64,000 nt of DNA from Paenibacillus sp. MAEPY2 (GTDB taxonomy: Bacteria; Bacillota; Bacilli; Paenibacillales; Paenibacillaceae), in contig NZ_AWUK01000034.1 of NCBI RefSeq assembly GCF_000499205.1, forward strand, positions 1 to 64,000, in the 5' to 3' direction. Of the stretch, positions 1 to 8,788 are shown one piece after another; the first letter of the stretch is position 1; every line of letters starts with the position of its first letter. Made by a program: the position numbers and the translations under genes. Under the pieces are notes generated by a model that had not been told where the DNA came from, did not search any database, and worked only from the letters and a program-made list of their open reading frames with translations.

Positions 1-50
1 AAATCTGGGGATAACAGCGATCGAAAGGTTGCCTTGCTATCGTAGTTGCT
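1..50 (-). repeat. Partial copy of dispersed hairpin element (copy 0)
   Basis: On the minus strand this reads CTTTCGATCGCTGTTATCCC, nearly identical to the left half of the copies at about 6690-6850 and 27396-27553. The element runs off the left edge of the window. It lies downstream of tagA and is in opposite orientation to the other copies. Only the left arm is visible, so the paired right arm cannot be checked. Confidence 0.55.
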
Positions 51-176
51 CAGTGTAACGTTTTAATTCAAGCAGTACGACACATGTAATCCGGAATGAA
101 TTATACGCTGATCACAGCTGAAATGCCAACCTCAATTTTTAGCAAAAACGTGCATTTTACGCGTAATAGCCTAATT

Positions 177-935
177 TTAACGGACTTTAGTCACGTTTTC
201 TTTGTCCCGCATCACTTTGATGGCGAATTTCGGAAGCGCAAGCATTCGACCAGCCCGGCTAGGTTCGCGAAGCAGACGGTAAAACCATTCCAGTCTTAAC
301 TTTTGGAACACTTTAGGTGCACGTTTGGTTCTCCCCGATATCACATCAAAGCTGCCTCCAACCCCCATAGTTACGGGAACTTGAAGCACGTCTTTGTACT
401 TATGAATCCACGGTTCCTGCGTATCTGCCCCACGTGCAACAAACAGAAGATCAGGTGCAGCTTCACGGATGGAAGCGACAACCTGCTCGTCCTCAGCCGG
501 ACCAAAATAACCGTCACGATAACCTACAATTCGAATCGCCGGATATTGCTCTTGTAACCGAACTGCCGTTTCTTGAATCACCTCGGGTGTAGAACCGAGC
601 AGATACACGCCCCACCGATAGTTTTCTCCAACCCGCAGCAATTCATGTAAAAGCTCAAATCCAGGCACCCGTTCTGCCACAGGCTCCCCACAATAATTGG
701 CAGCCCATACAACGCCTGTTCCATCGGGCACAATCATTTCAGCAGACTGCATAACCTTCATCATTGCCGGATTCTCCAGCGCGGCCATGACCATGATCGG
801 ATTGGCTGTGATGACTTGGTGTGGCTGCTTCGTGAGCACTGCTTGGCGTAGAACCTCCACCGTTTCTTTCATCGTTAGTTTGGAAAAAGGAATACCATAG
901 ATCGAAACGGTAGGTATTGGTCCGGTCTGATTCAT
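177..935 (-). CDS. tagA: WecG/TagA/CpsF family glycosyltransferase (GT26)
   Basis: 252 aa, the usual length for the GT26 family. These enzymes transfer ManNAc (or a related aminosugar) from UDP-sugar to a polyprenyl-diphosphate-linked GlcNAc in wall teichoic acid or secondary wall polymer synthesis, at the inner face of the membrane. The family signature TANP (Thr43, Asn45) and the VPDGTG motif with Asp71, matching the proposed catalytic Asp, are both present. The basic C-terminus (RLLREPSRAGRM and following) matches the membrane-association appendage. The ATG follows GGGTGA, which overlaps the stop of csaB 6 nt upstream, so the two are translationally coupled. Together with wecB at 25.3 kb (supplier of UDP-ManNAc), this suggests a ManNAc-containing wall polymer. 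The exact acceptor is inferred. Confidence 0.88.
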   Translation of the reverse strand: MNQTGPIPTVSIYGIPFSKLTMKETVEVLRQAVLTKQPHQVITANPIMVMAALENPAMMKVMQSAEMIVPDGTGVVWAANYCGEPVAERVPGFELLHELLRVGENYRWGVYLLGSTPEVIQETAVRLQEQYPAIRIVGYRDGYFGPAEDEQVVASIREAAPDLLFVARGADTQEPWIHKYKDVLQVPVTMGVGGSFDVISGRTKRAPKVFQKLRLEWFYRLLREPSRAGRMLALPKFAIKVMRDKENVTKVR

Positions 936-941
936 CTTATT

Positions 942-2189
942 TCACCCTTTGCGGCCTAAATATTTAATAATTTGCTGTGCAGGCACTCTGGCCTCCTGCT
1001 TCAATTCGGTAATGCTTTCTTCATGTTCCTTCAACCACTGTGAACGCTGATCCAACAGGTGAGCCACCGTTTTCGCCAGTTTATCCGCATCCAGCGCTTC
1101 TGTACTGCCCACGGATTCACTATCCAAACGCAGCATGAACTGATCGATCTTCGGATCATACGAGATACCAACGGGTGGGACATACTGTGAAGCTGCATAG
1201 ATCAGACTGTGCAGACGCATGCCGATAACGACATCACAATTACTGACTTCCTGCAGCATTAGCTGTGGATCAGTGAGATCCTTGGTAATGCTAACTTCGC
1301 TGCCCTTGTTACCCAGATCACCGAGCATTTCCATGACAAAACGTGAAGCCTGCTCATCATTAGGCAAGTGAAATGGCATAAAGCGCAAGTGAACGGCCTT
1401 TTTGGAGCATAGCTTCTTCAAACCAGCAGCAATGGCTGTAAGCTCTTTACGATCCGATTCCCAGAAACGCACGGAAATGCCGATCACCGGGAGTTTAGTA
1501 TGAACGCTTGCTCCCTTAGCATTAACCACGATCTTCTCGGTAGAAGTTGTTTGCTCAGTAGATTTTTCAGATGATTCTTCAAAAGGAGTTTCAGCTGAGT
1601 TTGAACGTTCGATATTCGGTTTCACAGAACTTGCTTCTTCCGTTTTAGCCTCAGGCAGTGGCAGACCCATCACCGGGTCAGGGACCACATGAATCTGATT
1701 CCACTGCAATCCGAGCCCACGCAAATATTCAGCGGATTGTTCATCACGCACAGATACATAATTGCAGGCCTTGAAGACCGAACGAATCATTGGATTAAAA
1801 ATTTTGCGATTTACAGGTCCAATACCCTGCGCATAGATAAATGTTGGCTTTTTCAACCATTGGGCCAGTTTGATGACACCCAAGTAGTAAGGGATGGATT
1901 TCAGTCCGGTTGCATCCTGCAGCAGACTTCCTCCTCCGCTAATTAAACCATCACTTTCCTTGATCGCTTCACGAACCTCCTTCAACTTCATCCGATGTAC
2001 TGAACGCACACCGTACATTGAAGTGGTCGACTCCGGGTCACCGGAAAGCACAATCGGCTCAATCGTGACGTTCGATCTGTGGCTCTCCTCTTCCAGCGCA
2101 GTCAAGATTGACTTAAGTACCGCTTCGTCTCCGCTGTTGTTGAATCCGTAATATCCCGAGATGACTAACTTTTGAGAAGTGGTGACCAT
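942..2189 (-). CDS. csaB: Polysaccharide pyruvyl transferase CsaB
   Basis: About 415 aa. CsaB enzymes add a pyruvate ketal to the secondary cell wall polymer, creating the ligand for SLH-domain S-layer proteins. The N-terminal motif SGYYGFNNSGDEA, the SGGGSLLQD loop and the C-terminal GMRLHSLIYA segment are typical of the family. The start at 2189 (ATG GTC ACC) overlaps the preceding gene by 25 nt; in-frame starts at 2201 and 2219 are possible but would add residues absent from the conserved N-terminus. Residues about 179-231 form a Ser/Thr/Glu-rich low-complexity insertion between the two halves, which I do not expect in compact CsaB proteins. The gene is coupled to tagA downstream and to the DUF5693-type gene upstream. 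Confidence 0.88.
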   Translation of the reverse strand: MVTTSQKLVISGYYGFNNSGDEAVLKSILTALEEESHRSNVTIEPIVLSGDPESTTSMYGVRSVHRMKLKEVREAIKESDGLISGGGSLLQDATGLKSIPYYLGVIKLAQWLKKPTFIYAQGIGPVNRKIFNPMIRSVFKACNYVSVRDEQSAEYLRGLGLQWNQIHVVPDPVMGLPLPEAKTEEASSVKPNIERSNSAETPFEESSEKSTEQTTSTEKIVVNAKGASVHTKLPVIGISVRFWESDRKELTAIAAGLKKLCSKKAVHLRFMPFHLPNDEQASRFVMEMLGDLGNKGSEVSITKDLTDPQLMLQEVSNCDVVIGMRLHSLIYAASQYVPPVGISYDPKIDQFMLRLDSESVGSTEALDADKLAKTVAHLLDQRSQWLKEHEESITELKQEARVPAQQIIKYLGRKG

Positions 2190-4186
2190 TTTTTCCAACA
2201 TCCTTCCGCTACTTGCCACACACCCACAGCAACGATACCGAAGATTAAGCCAAGTCCCAATCCCATCACTCCACGAATGAGTGACAACACAGCTGGCGTA
2301 TGGATATGCGCGAACGTATCCACCATGGACAATTGTCCAATTGCTGCAATAATGAGCACAAAGATGACTTTACGATATTTTAAAGCGGCGAACACGCCAA
2401 CGATAAACAGCGGGTGTCCCAGCATAAATTCTTTGAATCTTGGCCGCACGCCGAATGTATCTTCCAGCGTTGTACGCAGGAACATCTCGAATGGTGTAAC
2501 CGAACCCGAGTTGCCTGTACGGCTCAAATAATAGTATCCAACCACAGCAGCAACCAGTGCCAATACAACCATTAATACGTTAATCGGTGTACGCAGAATC
2601 TCCTTAATTTGTTTAATGGAGAACGTACCCGAACCACGGTAAAACAAAATATAAATCGCAACAAGCCCCATCGGTGCAAAGTGTAACAGACTCACGCCTC
2701 GGAACTGGTTGATCACCAGACTGTACGTGATGCTGTTCAGCAATGCGATAACAAAAGGCACCGCCAGGAACGAAAGAATCGACGTTCTTACATATAAGAC
2801 TATCGTTTGTGCCAATCGACGACCCGCTGAAGCGTCAGGCTGACGCTGTTGCTGATAGTTCACTGTACGAACTGCGAGTACCATCGCAATGGTCGGCGCG
2901 CTAATTGCGACCAGCAAGGCAATTCCTTGCTCCAGCAACGTCGGTTTGAGCAAGAACAATCCGGCACTGCCCACCAGAGCCAGAACAAATACCAGCAATG
3001 TAAGCAGTGGTACAAAATATGAGACCATAAGCGTAATCATTGCGATTGCACCAATCAGGGCAACCAGCTTGGCATAACGCTGAATGGAAGAATCTTTAAC
3101 GGTGAACGCTTCAGCTTGTCCCAGTTCAAAGCCGTGTTTCCCCATACGCTCAATCGCATGACCAGGCTCACCCAAACTGTTGATCAGATTATCAATTGGA
3201 TTGGTGATCATGGCTTTGGCCGTATTCCGACTTGGCGAAGCATTCATATAGAGCATACGAATGTTGCGGTCTTTGGTAGCCAAAACAAAACGGTCAGCAA
3301 TGGTGTCTACATCCAGATTGGCATCCCCGTCACTTAAGGAATACAGACGAGTTACATTGTAGTCAATTTTATAGGAGAGAGTCTCAAAACCGGATTGTGG
3401 TTTCTTCAAATTCTCAATAGCCGCCAGACCAATATGGTGCTTATTCAGCAACTGAGCGAACATATCGAGACTCTTCATCTCTGCATTATCATTGTACCCT
3501 TTCACAGCATCGCCATCAAACAAGATGCGCTTTACCCCATTCTCTTCGAAGAAGGTAAGCAGGCGTTCCATGGATTCCTGATTGTAAGGAACGCTGTCTG
3601 AAATCCGTGGCAAAATGTAAAACCCTTTATCACGCAGCATCTTCACGGCAACCGGATCTGGCTGCAAGGGCTGCATGTTCGCATTCTCCGGTGGAGTCTG
3701 CAATATTAAGCCGCTACGACCTTCATATTCCCATGGAACCACAGGAATCTCCCGATCGGCGAACGTTTGTTCAATGATAGGGGTATACGTTTGTGCATTT
3801 TCTTCGTTGGTGAACAGCACATACGTGTAATTATCGTTAGAAGGAATGACATTTTTAGTCATGTTCGCAATATCCTGCCCGTTATACACCATCAGACGGC
3901 GGGACTTCTTCAACTCATCCAGTGTACTTTCGAACACCGCCATAGTTGTCACTCCGGCATCTTTCAAACGAGTCAGCTGTTCATTCATGAAGTCTTGCGG
4001 ATGGGCCTGATAAGCCGAAATATCCAATAGACCCCGATAATTGAAGACAAGCTCCACCTTTTTGGCGGAAGATTCCGTCTGCACCCGATCACTGATAACA
4101 GGGATGGAAGCAATCAAACCGATAATGACAACAATCCACAGCCACTTCCGGGAAGCGGTATTCCAATAAAGCCATTTTTGACGCAC
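2165..4186 (-). CDS. DUF5693-type polytopic membrane protein
   Basis: 673 aa from a GTG start at 4186, chosen because a perfect GAGGAGG lies 8 nt upstream; the longer open frame upstream lacks a ribosome binding site. One N-terminal membrane segment (WLWIVVIIGLIASIPV) is followed by a soluble extracytoplasmic domain of roughly 350 residues, and then by about 8-9 hydrophobic segments to the C-terminus. This arrangement and its position directly before csaB match the DUF5693 family found beside csaB in Paenibacillaceae. No enzymatic motif is evident. The context suggests a role in export or assembly of the secondary wall polymer, but this is inference only. Confidence 0.75.
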   Translation of the reverse strand: MRQKWLYWNTASRKWLWIVVIIGLIASIPVISDRVQTESSAKKVELVFNYRGLLDISAYQAHPQDFMNEQLTRLKDAGVTTMAVFESTLDELKKSRRLMVYNGQDIANMTKNVIPSNDNYTYVLFTNEENAQTYTPIIEQTFADREIPVVPWEYEGRSGLILQTPPENANMQPLQPDPVAVKMLRDKGFYILPRISDSVPYNQESMERLLTFFEENGVKRILFDGDAVKGYNDNAEMKSLDMFAQLLNKHHIGLAAIENLKKPQSGFETLSYKIDYNVTRLYSLSDGDANLDVDTIADRFVLATKDRNIRMLYMNASPSRNTAKAMITNPIDNLINSLGEPGHAIERMGKHGFELGQAEAFTVKDSSIQRYAKLVALIGAIAMITLMVSYFVPLLTLLVFVLALVGSAGLFLLKPTLLEQGIALLVAISAPTIAMVLAVRTVNYQQQRQPDASAGRRLAQTIVLYVRTSILSFLAVPFVIALLNSITYSLVINQFRGVSLLHFAPMGLVAIYILFYRGSGTFSIKQIKEILRTPINVLMVVLALVAAVVGYYYLSRTGNSGSVTPFEMFLRTTLEDTFGVRPRFKEFMLGHPLFIVGVFAALKYRKVIFVLIIAAIGQLSMVDTFAHIHTPAVLSLIRGVMGLGLGLIFGIVAVGVWQVAEGCWKKWSPLLKS

Positions 4187-4349
4187 TACATGTACCTCCT
4201 CAAGTGTTGGAACCAAATACACGTTCAGCTCATGATTTTCATTGCAATATAGTGAATAAATACGGATACACACAGCTTGTGTTAACCAACGTGCATCTAT
4301 CCGCAATTCATCCAAAATAGACGTAGATATTTACCCTTTTTACCTAAAA

Positions 4350-4395
4350 GAAAAGCCCCTCCGCCAACCAACCTTACGGTGCGGAGAGGCTTTCT
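4350..4395 (-). terminator. Rho-independent terminator after pgcA
   Basis: Stem AGCCTCTCCGC / GCGGAGGGGCT, followed on the minus strand by TTTTCTTTT. It sits 30 nt past the phosphoglucomutase stop and before the DUF5693 gene. This separates the wall-polymer operon from fabZ-pgcA. Confidence 0.85.
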
Positions 4396-4424
4396 CATGT
4401 TCTTGCTCAGTACTGCATTCGTAT

Positions 4425-6146
4425 TTATTGTGCATCTACTCGCGTCATCACCGTAGTAGCCAAACGTTCGATACGGCTTTCAGCGTCTTCCAGACTCTCT
4501 CCGCGCACGGCGAAATACACTTTAATCTTCGGCTCTGTTCCCGAAGGACGCAGGCAGAACCATGATCCGTCTGCCAAAATATATTTCAGAACGTTCTCTT
4601 TAGGCAAGCCATCCAAGCCAAGGGAGTAATCCAGCACATCTTGTACAGCGATACCGGCTACTTCTTGTGGCGGATTGGAACGCCAGTCGGTCATTTTCGC
4701 CTGAATTTGAGCTACGCCATCCTTGCCTTTAAGCGTACGAGACTCCAGCTTCTCCAGGAAATATCCGAATTGGCTGTACAGCTCTTGCAGGACATCATAG
4801 AGAGTTTTGCCTTGGTTTTTATAATAAGCAGCTGCTTCAGCAATCAGCATCGCCGCCAGGACAGCATCCTTGTCACGTGCGTAGCTGCCTGCCAGGTAGC
4901 CATAGCTTTCTTCATAACCGAACAAAAACGTATGACTGCCGGTTGCTTCGAACTGGTTCATTTTTTCACCGATATATTTGAAGCCTGTCAGGGTGTTCAT
5001 GACTTCTGCACCGTAATGCTCAGCAATGACCGCTCCCATCTCGCTGGTTACAATCGTTTTGACAACCGCGCTGTTTTTCGGCAGTTTACCTGTCTCTTGC
5101 AAGCGGCTCAACACGTAATGCACCATGATGGCTCCGGATTGGTTACCTGAGAGTACGAAATACTTGCCATCATTATTTTTAACTACCGCACCCATGCGGT
5201 CTGCATCCGGATCTGTACCGATCAGAATGTCCGCACCCACGGATTCACCCAGCTTCATTGCGAGTGTGAACGCTTCGCGTTCTTCCGGGTTAGGGGATTT
5301 CACTGTGGAAAATTCAGCGTCAGGCTGTTCTTGTTCTGCCACGATATGAACCTGCTCAAAACCGATCTGTTCCAACACACGACGTACAGGTACATTTCCT
5401 GTTCCGTGCAGAGGAGTGAAGACGATTTTGAAATCACGGCCGACGCCGGATTGAATCAGGTCACGACTGAGACTCAGGCTGGCAACTGTATCAACAAATG
5501 CCTGATCTTCCTCTTCTCCAAGCCATACGAGCAATCCTTGGGCTTCGGCTTCTTCTTGCGTCAGCTTTTTCACATCCGCGAGGGATGGAACTTCCTGAAT
5601 GTATTGAATGACTTTCTCCGCTTCGTGCGGTACCAGTTGGCCACCCTCGTGATTGTACACTTTGTAGCCATTGTATTCAGGAGGATTATGACTCGCCGTC
5701 ACCACAATACCGCCGGTTGCTTGCAGATGACGTACACTGAAGGAAAGCTGAGGCGTAGGACGCAGGGAAGTAAACAGCTTAGCTACAATGCCATTCCCAG
5801 CCAGAACCAGGGCAGCATCCAGTGTAAATTCAGGTGAGAAATGACGGGAGTCATGTGCGATCACTACAGAAGGCTTACCTTCTTTGTCGCCATGCTGCTC
5901 CAGCAAATAACGCGCAAACCCTTGCGTTGCACGACCCACGGTATAACGGTTCATCCGGTTGCTTCCCGCTCCAATTACACCACGCAATCCACCTGTACCA
6001 AACTCCAGATTTCTGTAGAAACGATCTTCCAGCTCTTTCGGCTGATCCTGCAAATCACGAAGCTCCTGTTTCGTCGCTTCATCAATCGAAGCATCCTCCA
6101 ACCACTGCTGCAATGTTTGTGCTGCTGTTCCGCTTAACTGTTCCAT
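4425..6146 (-). CDS. pgcA: Alpha-phosphoglucomutase / phosphohexomutase
   Basis: 573 aa. Interconverts glucose-6-phosphate and glucose-1-phosphate (the family also includes phosphomannomutases), feeding UDP-glucose and wall-sugar synthesis in the cytosol. All family landmarks are present: the phosphoserine loop TASHNPPEYNGYKVY (about residue 150), the metal-binding GTDPDADRMG, the sugar-binding GYEESYGY, and the phosphate-binding RPSGTEPKIK near the C-terminus. The start at 6146 was chosen because AAGGAAGGGG precedes it at good spacing; the 11 codons upstream lack a site. It lies 56 nt downstream of fabZ without an intervening terminator. PgcA-like specificity is inferred from length and the GYEESYGY loop. 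Confidence 0.93.
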   Translation of the reverse strand: MEQLSGTAAQTLQQWLEDASIDEATKQELRDLQDQPKELEDRFYRNLEFGTGGLRGVIGAGSNRMNRYTVGRATQGFARYLLEQHGDKEGKPSVVIAHDSRHFSPEFTLDAALVLAGNGIVAKLFTSLRPTPQLSFSVRHLQATGGIVVTASHNPPEYNGYKVYNHEGGQLVPHEAEKVIQYIQEVPSLADVKKLTQEEAEAQGLLVWLGEEEDQAFVDTVASLSLSRDLIQSGVGRDFKIVFTPLHGTGNVPVRRVLEQIGFEQVHIVAEQEQPDAEFSTVKSPNPEEREAFTLAMKLGESVGADILIGTDPDADRMGAVVKNNDGKYFVLSGNQSGAIMVHYVLSRLQETGKLPKNSAVVKTIVTSEMGAVIAEHYGAEVMNTLTGFKYIGEKMNQFEATGSHTFLFGYEESYGYLAGSYARDKDAVLAAMLIAEAAAYYKNQGKTLYDVLQELYSQFGYFLEKLESRTLKGKDGVAQIQAKMTDWRSNPPQEVAGIAVQDVLDYSLGLDGLPKENVLKYILADGSWFCLRPSGTEPKIKVYFAVRGESLEDAESRIERLATTVMTRVDAQ

Positions 6147-6202
6147 TCCTGCAAACCCCTTCCTTCTATATAATTTCAATCAAGTTCTGAACTATACAAT
6201 CA

Positions 6203-6634
6203 TTAGCTTGGGTCAGACAGTGCGAACATGATCTCGCCTTCAGCTACCACTTTGTCGCCCACTCTGGCTGTAGCTTTACCTTTACCAATGGAACCTTTAA
6301 GACGCGTAATTTCCACTTCCAGCATCAACGTATCTCCAGGCACAACTTGTCCACGGAAACGGAAATTATCCAGTCCCGCCAAAAAGCCGATTTTGCCTTT
6401 GTTGCCTTCCAGATTAAGAATGGCTACTGCACCAACTTGTGCCAGTGCTTCTGTAATCAACACACCCGGCATAACCGGATACTCTGGAAAATGACCAATG
6501 AAGAAAGGTTCGTTAATGGTTACATTTTTTAATCCAACGGCACGTTTGCCATCCTCTAACTCTACAATTTTGTCCACCAGCAAAAATGGGGGACGGTGCG
6601 GAATAATTTCTTGAATCTGTTTGATGTCGAGCAC
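6203..6634 (-). CDS. fabZ: 3-hydroxyacyl-[acyl-carrier-protein] dehydratase FabZ
   Basis: 143 aa, the normal FabZ size. It dehydrates 3-hydroxyacyl-ACP in type II fatty acid elongation. The catalytic motif IGHFPEYPVMPGV contains the His, and the Glu follows in the helix (ITEALAQVGA). A GTG start at 6634 is preceded by GAGAGGAG at 7 nt; the longer frame starting at 6658 runs through that ribosome binding site, so it is rejected. The position next to flhO/flhP/mbl matches B. subtilis, where fabZ (ywpB) follows flhP. Confidence 0.95.
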   Translation of the reverse strand: MLDIKQIQEIIPHRPPFLLVDKIVELEDGKRAVGLKNVTINEPFFIGHFPEYPVMPGVLITEALAQVGAVAILNLEGNKGKIGFLAGLDNFRFRGQVVPGDTLMLEVEITRLKGSIGKGKATARVGDKVVAEGEIMFALSDPS

Positions 6635-7069
6635 AGTGTAATCTCCTCTCAGGGTCATTTATATGAAGTTCTCCATCATGGATTGACGTTAAGCGCAATA
6701 GCGGTCGTTACGGTTACGGATCGTTCTTTCGATCGCTGTTGTCCCCGAATTTTCTGATACATTTTAGAGTGGTCTAAAATTCGGTGACAAAGGCGAGCGC
6801 TTCGCTTCTTCTGAACGATTCCGTCCCCTCCACTTACTTTTGTGCGGAAGCCGTCAACCCCAACATGATCAAGTCGAGCCTCATATAAATGTGATTTTCA
6901 TTTAATTGTGTATGAAAAGCATATTTTCAGTTAACACTAGTTTATATCCTTCATGACTGCAGTAGTGAAGGTTGAGATAAGGGGTCTCTCTTCGCAATGA
7001 CGAAAGTCTTTCGCAGGGGAGGCCTCTTTTGCTGTGAAACGTCATCCATCATTATACTGTTTTCAACAC
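6635..7069. other. Intergenic spacer with repeat element, no gene seen
   Basis: About 430 bp upstream of fabZ. The left two thirds hold a copy of the dispersed hairpin element (see the separate entry). The right part is AT-rich (around 6890-6960) and may carry the fabZ promoter, but no convincing -35/-10 pair stood out. No credible open frame with a ribosome binding site was found. Confidence 0.6.
6690..6850 (+). repeat. Dispersed hairpin element (copy 1)
   Basis: Contains the left core TTCGATCGCTGTTGTCCCCG, a variable centre, and the right core AATTCGGTGACAAAGGCGAG followed by GCTTCGCTTCTTCTG. Left and right cores are inverted relative to each other (CCGAATTTT / AAAATTCGG), with outer arms GGATCGTTC / GAACGATTCC, so the whole unit can fold into one long imperfect hairpin. 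Related copies lie at 1-50, about 12300-12440 and 27396-27553. Confidence 0.7.
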
Positions 7070-7103
7070 CAAAAAGAAAACTCCTGCCTGCGCAGGAGTT
7101 TTC
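7070..7103 (-). terminator. Terminator after the EpuA-type gene
   Basis: Perfect stem AAAACTCCTGC-CTGC-GCAGGAGTTTT, followed on the minus strand by TCTTTTTGG. It begins 16 nt beyond the stop of the 74-aa gene and closes the flhO-flhP transcription unit. Confidence 0.85.
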
Positions 7104-7118
7104 GCATATATCGTTCAT

Positions 7119-7343
7119 CTACGGAGCGAACACCAAATCATATACATGTTCCCATGTACTCCACTGCAATACGGAACCGATATCCTGTTTGCCCAGTACC
7201 ACGTAGCCAGCCACCAATCCGCCAGCGAGGGCAAGAACAAGCAGGACCGGAACCAGAAACCATCTTGCGATGCGCCATCCACTCTTCTTCTTCTTGACTT
7301 TCGTCTTATCCGGCTTGCTGTTCTGCTGCTGTGTATCTGTCAT
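7119..7343 (-). CDS. Small single-pass membrane protein, EpuA type (often named RNA polymerase subunit beta-like)
   Basis: 74 aa. A strongly basic cytoplasmic stretch (KTKVKKKKSGWRIARW) precedes one membrane helix (FLVPVLLVLALAGGLVAGYVVLG) and a short tail ending WEHVYDLVFAP. This architecture fits the EpuA family, which databases misleadingly label as an RNA polymerase beta subunit. The function is unknown. The ATG at 7343 has AAGG at suitable spacing; a GTG three codons earlier overlaps that site. It lies 12 nt after flhP, so it is co-transcribed with it. Confidence 0.75.
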   Translation of the reverse strand: MTDTQQQNSKPDKTKVKKKKSGWRIARWFLVPVLLVLALAGGLVAGYVVLGKQDIGSVLQWSTWEHVYDLVFAP

Positions 7344-7355
7344 CACATTCACCTT

Positions 7356-8195
7356 TTATGCTCTCATATTGTTGGCAAGACCCGCCATGGAATCACTGGA
7401 TGTCAACGCACGTGCCGCCAGTTGGTAAGTTCGCTGTCCTTGCATCAGCAAAGCCATCTCCTGGGTCAAGTCCACGTTGGATTGTTCAATGTAGCCTGCA
7501 CGAATCATAGCTGTCGCTTCACGTGTAGCAGCATTGGCTCCAAATACATCATTTTCGGTTAGACCAGCATCCAGACCAAACAAGTTATCTGCATACTGCA
7601 CAAGCCCTTCCGGGCGCTCGATATCCACGAGTTGCAGTTGGGCACCAATCGTTGCATTGGCTTCATTGCCACGACGGATCAACAGATTGCCTTTTTCATC
7701 AAAAGCAACCTTGCTGTTATTCGGTGCCGTAATGCGATTACCTTGTCGATCCAATGCAAAATGGCCTTCCCCATTGACCAATACCATCATATCTGGTGCA
7801 TTGGGATTCGTTTTGGGTCTTGTATCAGGGACAAAATGGAATGCGCCTTGACGCGTCCACATTTTCTCACCATTTGCTTCAACGGCAAACATCGCATTGC
7901 CTTCAATCGCCAGATCGGTAGGGTTGCCTGTCTCATTGAGCGTACCTTGAGTCATATCCTTTGTCACATCCGCTAAACGTACGCCAAACCCGAGATTATA
8001 TCCCATTGGGGTTGAGCGTCCATCCAGCTTATACTTATCCGGCTGCTGCTGCACTCGGGTCAGTACATCCTCGAAGGCTGCTTGCTTACTCTTATAGCCT
8101 GCCGTATTCACGTTGGCAATATTATCGGAAATGACATCCAGACGCTGCTGTATTCCGGTCATCGAGACCATTGCACTAATCATGGAATTATTCAT
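7356..8195 (-). CDS. flhP: Flagellar hook-basal body protein FlhP (FlgG family)
   Basis: 279 aa. A distal-rod/hook-associated basal body protein secreted through the flagellar type III apparatus. The N-terminal heptad region (SMISAMVSMTGIQQRLDVISDNIANVNTAGYK) has the FlgB/C/F/G/E rod signature, and the C-terminal NVDLTQEMALLMQGQRTYQLAARALTSSD is the matching C-terminal rod motif. The start at 8195 has AGGGAGGG upstream; the longer open frame runs back into the structured repeats and is rejected. Order mbl-flhO-flhP is as in B. subtilis, but here nearly 600 bp of repeats separates flhO and flhP. Confidence 0.92.
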   Translation of the reverse strand: MNNSMISAMVSMTGIQQRLDVISDNIANVNTAGYKSKQAAFEDVLTRVQQQPDKYKLDGRSTPMGYNLGFGVRLADVTKDMTQGTLNETGNPTDLAIEGNAMFAVEANGEKMWTRQGAFHFVPDTRPKTNPNAPDMMVLVNGEGHFALDRQGNRITAPNNSKVAFDEKGNLLIRRGNEANATIGAQLQLVDIERPEGLVQYADNLFGLDAGLTENDVFGANAATREATAMIRAGYIEQSNVDLTQEMALLMQGQRTYQLAARALTSSDSMAGLANNMRA

Positions 8196-8346
8196 TCGGT
8201 GGTTACCCTCCCTGTTTTCACCCTCCCAAACCCTCCCTGGTAGGGAGGGCCCCAGATGGCGCTGCCCTCTGGACTCCCGAAACAGGCGGAGTGGGTGCGT
8301 GGGGTACGATCTTGCTAAGTGACGGTGGTATGTGTGCGCCGCGACT

Positions 8347-8397
8347 GCCCAGGAACGATTCATGCCATGGTTTCACATGACTGAATCGTTCCTGGGC
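8347..8397. repeat. Perfect 16-bp inverted repeat (hairpin, 19-nt loop)
   Basis: GCCCAGGAACGATTCA at 8347-8362 is the exact reverse complement of 8382-8397. No T-run follows on either strand, so it is not a standard terminator. It lies within the flhO-flhP spacer repeat region. Confidence 0.85.
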
Positions 8398-8418
8398 ACG
8401 CTCTTTGTGCGACGGGTA

Positions 8419-8700
8419 GCTCCGCGTGGTCTCTCCCTGCTTTGCTTCGCAAAGGACTGTCGAGACCGTCGCTGCGCTAGGGGTACTGCTGCGCAATCCT
8501 CGCATAGGCTCGGCTGCGTTTAGGCTTTGCGCTCCGCGTGGTCTCTCCCTGCTTTGCTTCGCAAAGGACTGTCGAGACCGTCGCTGCGCTAAGGGTACTG
8601 CTGCGCAATCCTCGCATAGGCTCGGCTGCGTTTAGGCTTTGCGCTCCGCGTGGTCTCTCCCTGCTTTGCTTGGCAAAGGGCTGTCGAGACCTTCGCTGCG
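8419..8700. repeat. 112-bp tandem direct repeat (2.5 copies) with nested palindromes
   Basis: Units begin at 8419, 8531 and 8643 with GCTCCGCGTGGTCTCTCCC. The first two are nearly identical over 112 bp; the third diverges after about 55 bp. Each unit contains nested palindromes: GGTCTC/GAGACC outside CTTTGC-TTC-GCAAAG. A related hairpin, CTTTGC-TAC-GCAAAG, recurs at about 8732-8746. Confidence 0.85.
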
Positions 8701-8788
8701 CTTGGATTACCGCTTCGCGTGAGCCTCTCTGCTTTGCTACGCAAAGGGCGTTTGGCTCTCCGCTACGCGGTTATATTATATGTTGGCG

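Larger units (their letters stand above)
8196..8788. repeat. Structured repeat-rich spacer between flhO and flhP
   Basis: 593 bp between two genes that are adjacent in B. subtilis. It holds, left to right: a GGGAGGG-rich palindrome (about 8230-8250), a 16-bp perfect hairpin (8347-8397), two full 112-bp direct repeats starting at 8419 and 8531, a third partial and diverged unit from 8643, and a further hairpin at 8721-8758. All small open frames here are repeat artefacts without ribosome binding sites. Confidence 0.85.

Noticed and set aside
8419..8700. Regular repeats that might be a CRISPR array
   Set aside because: The period is 112 bp and whole units, including the would-be spacers, are duplicated. 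This is a tandem repeat, not CRISPR.
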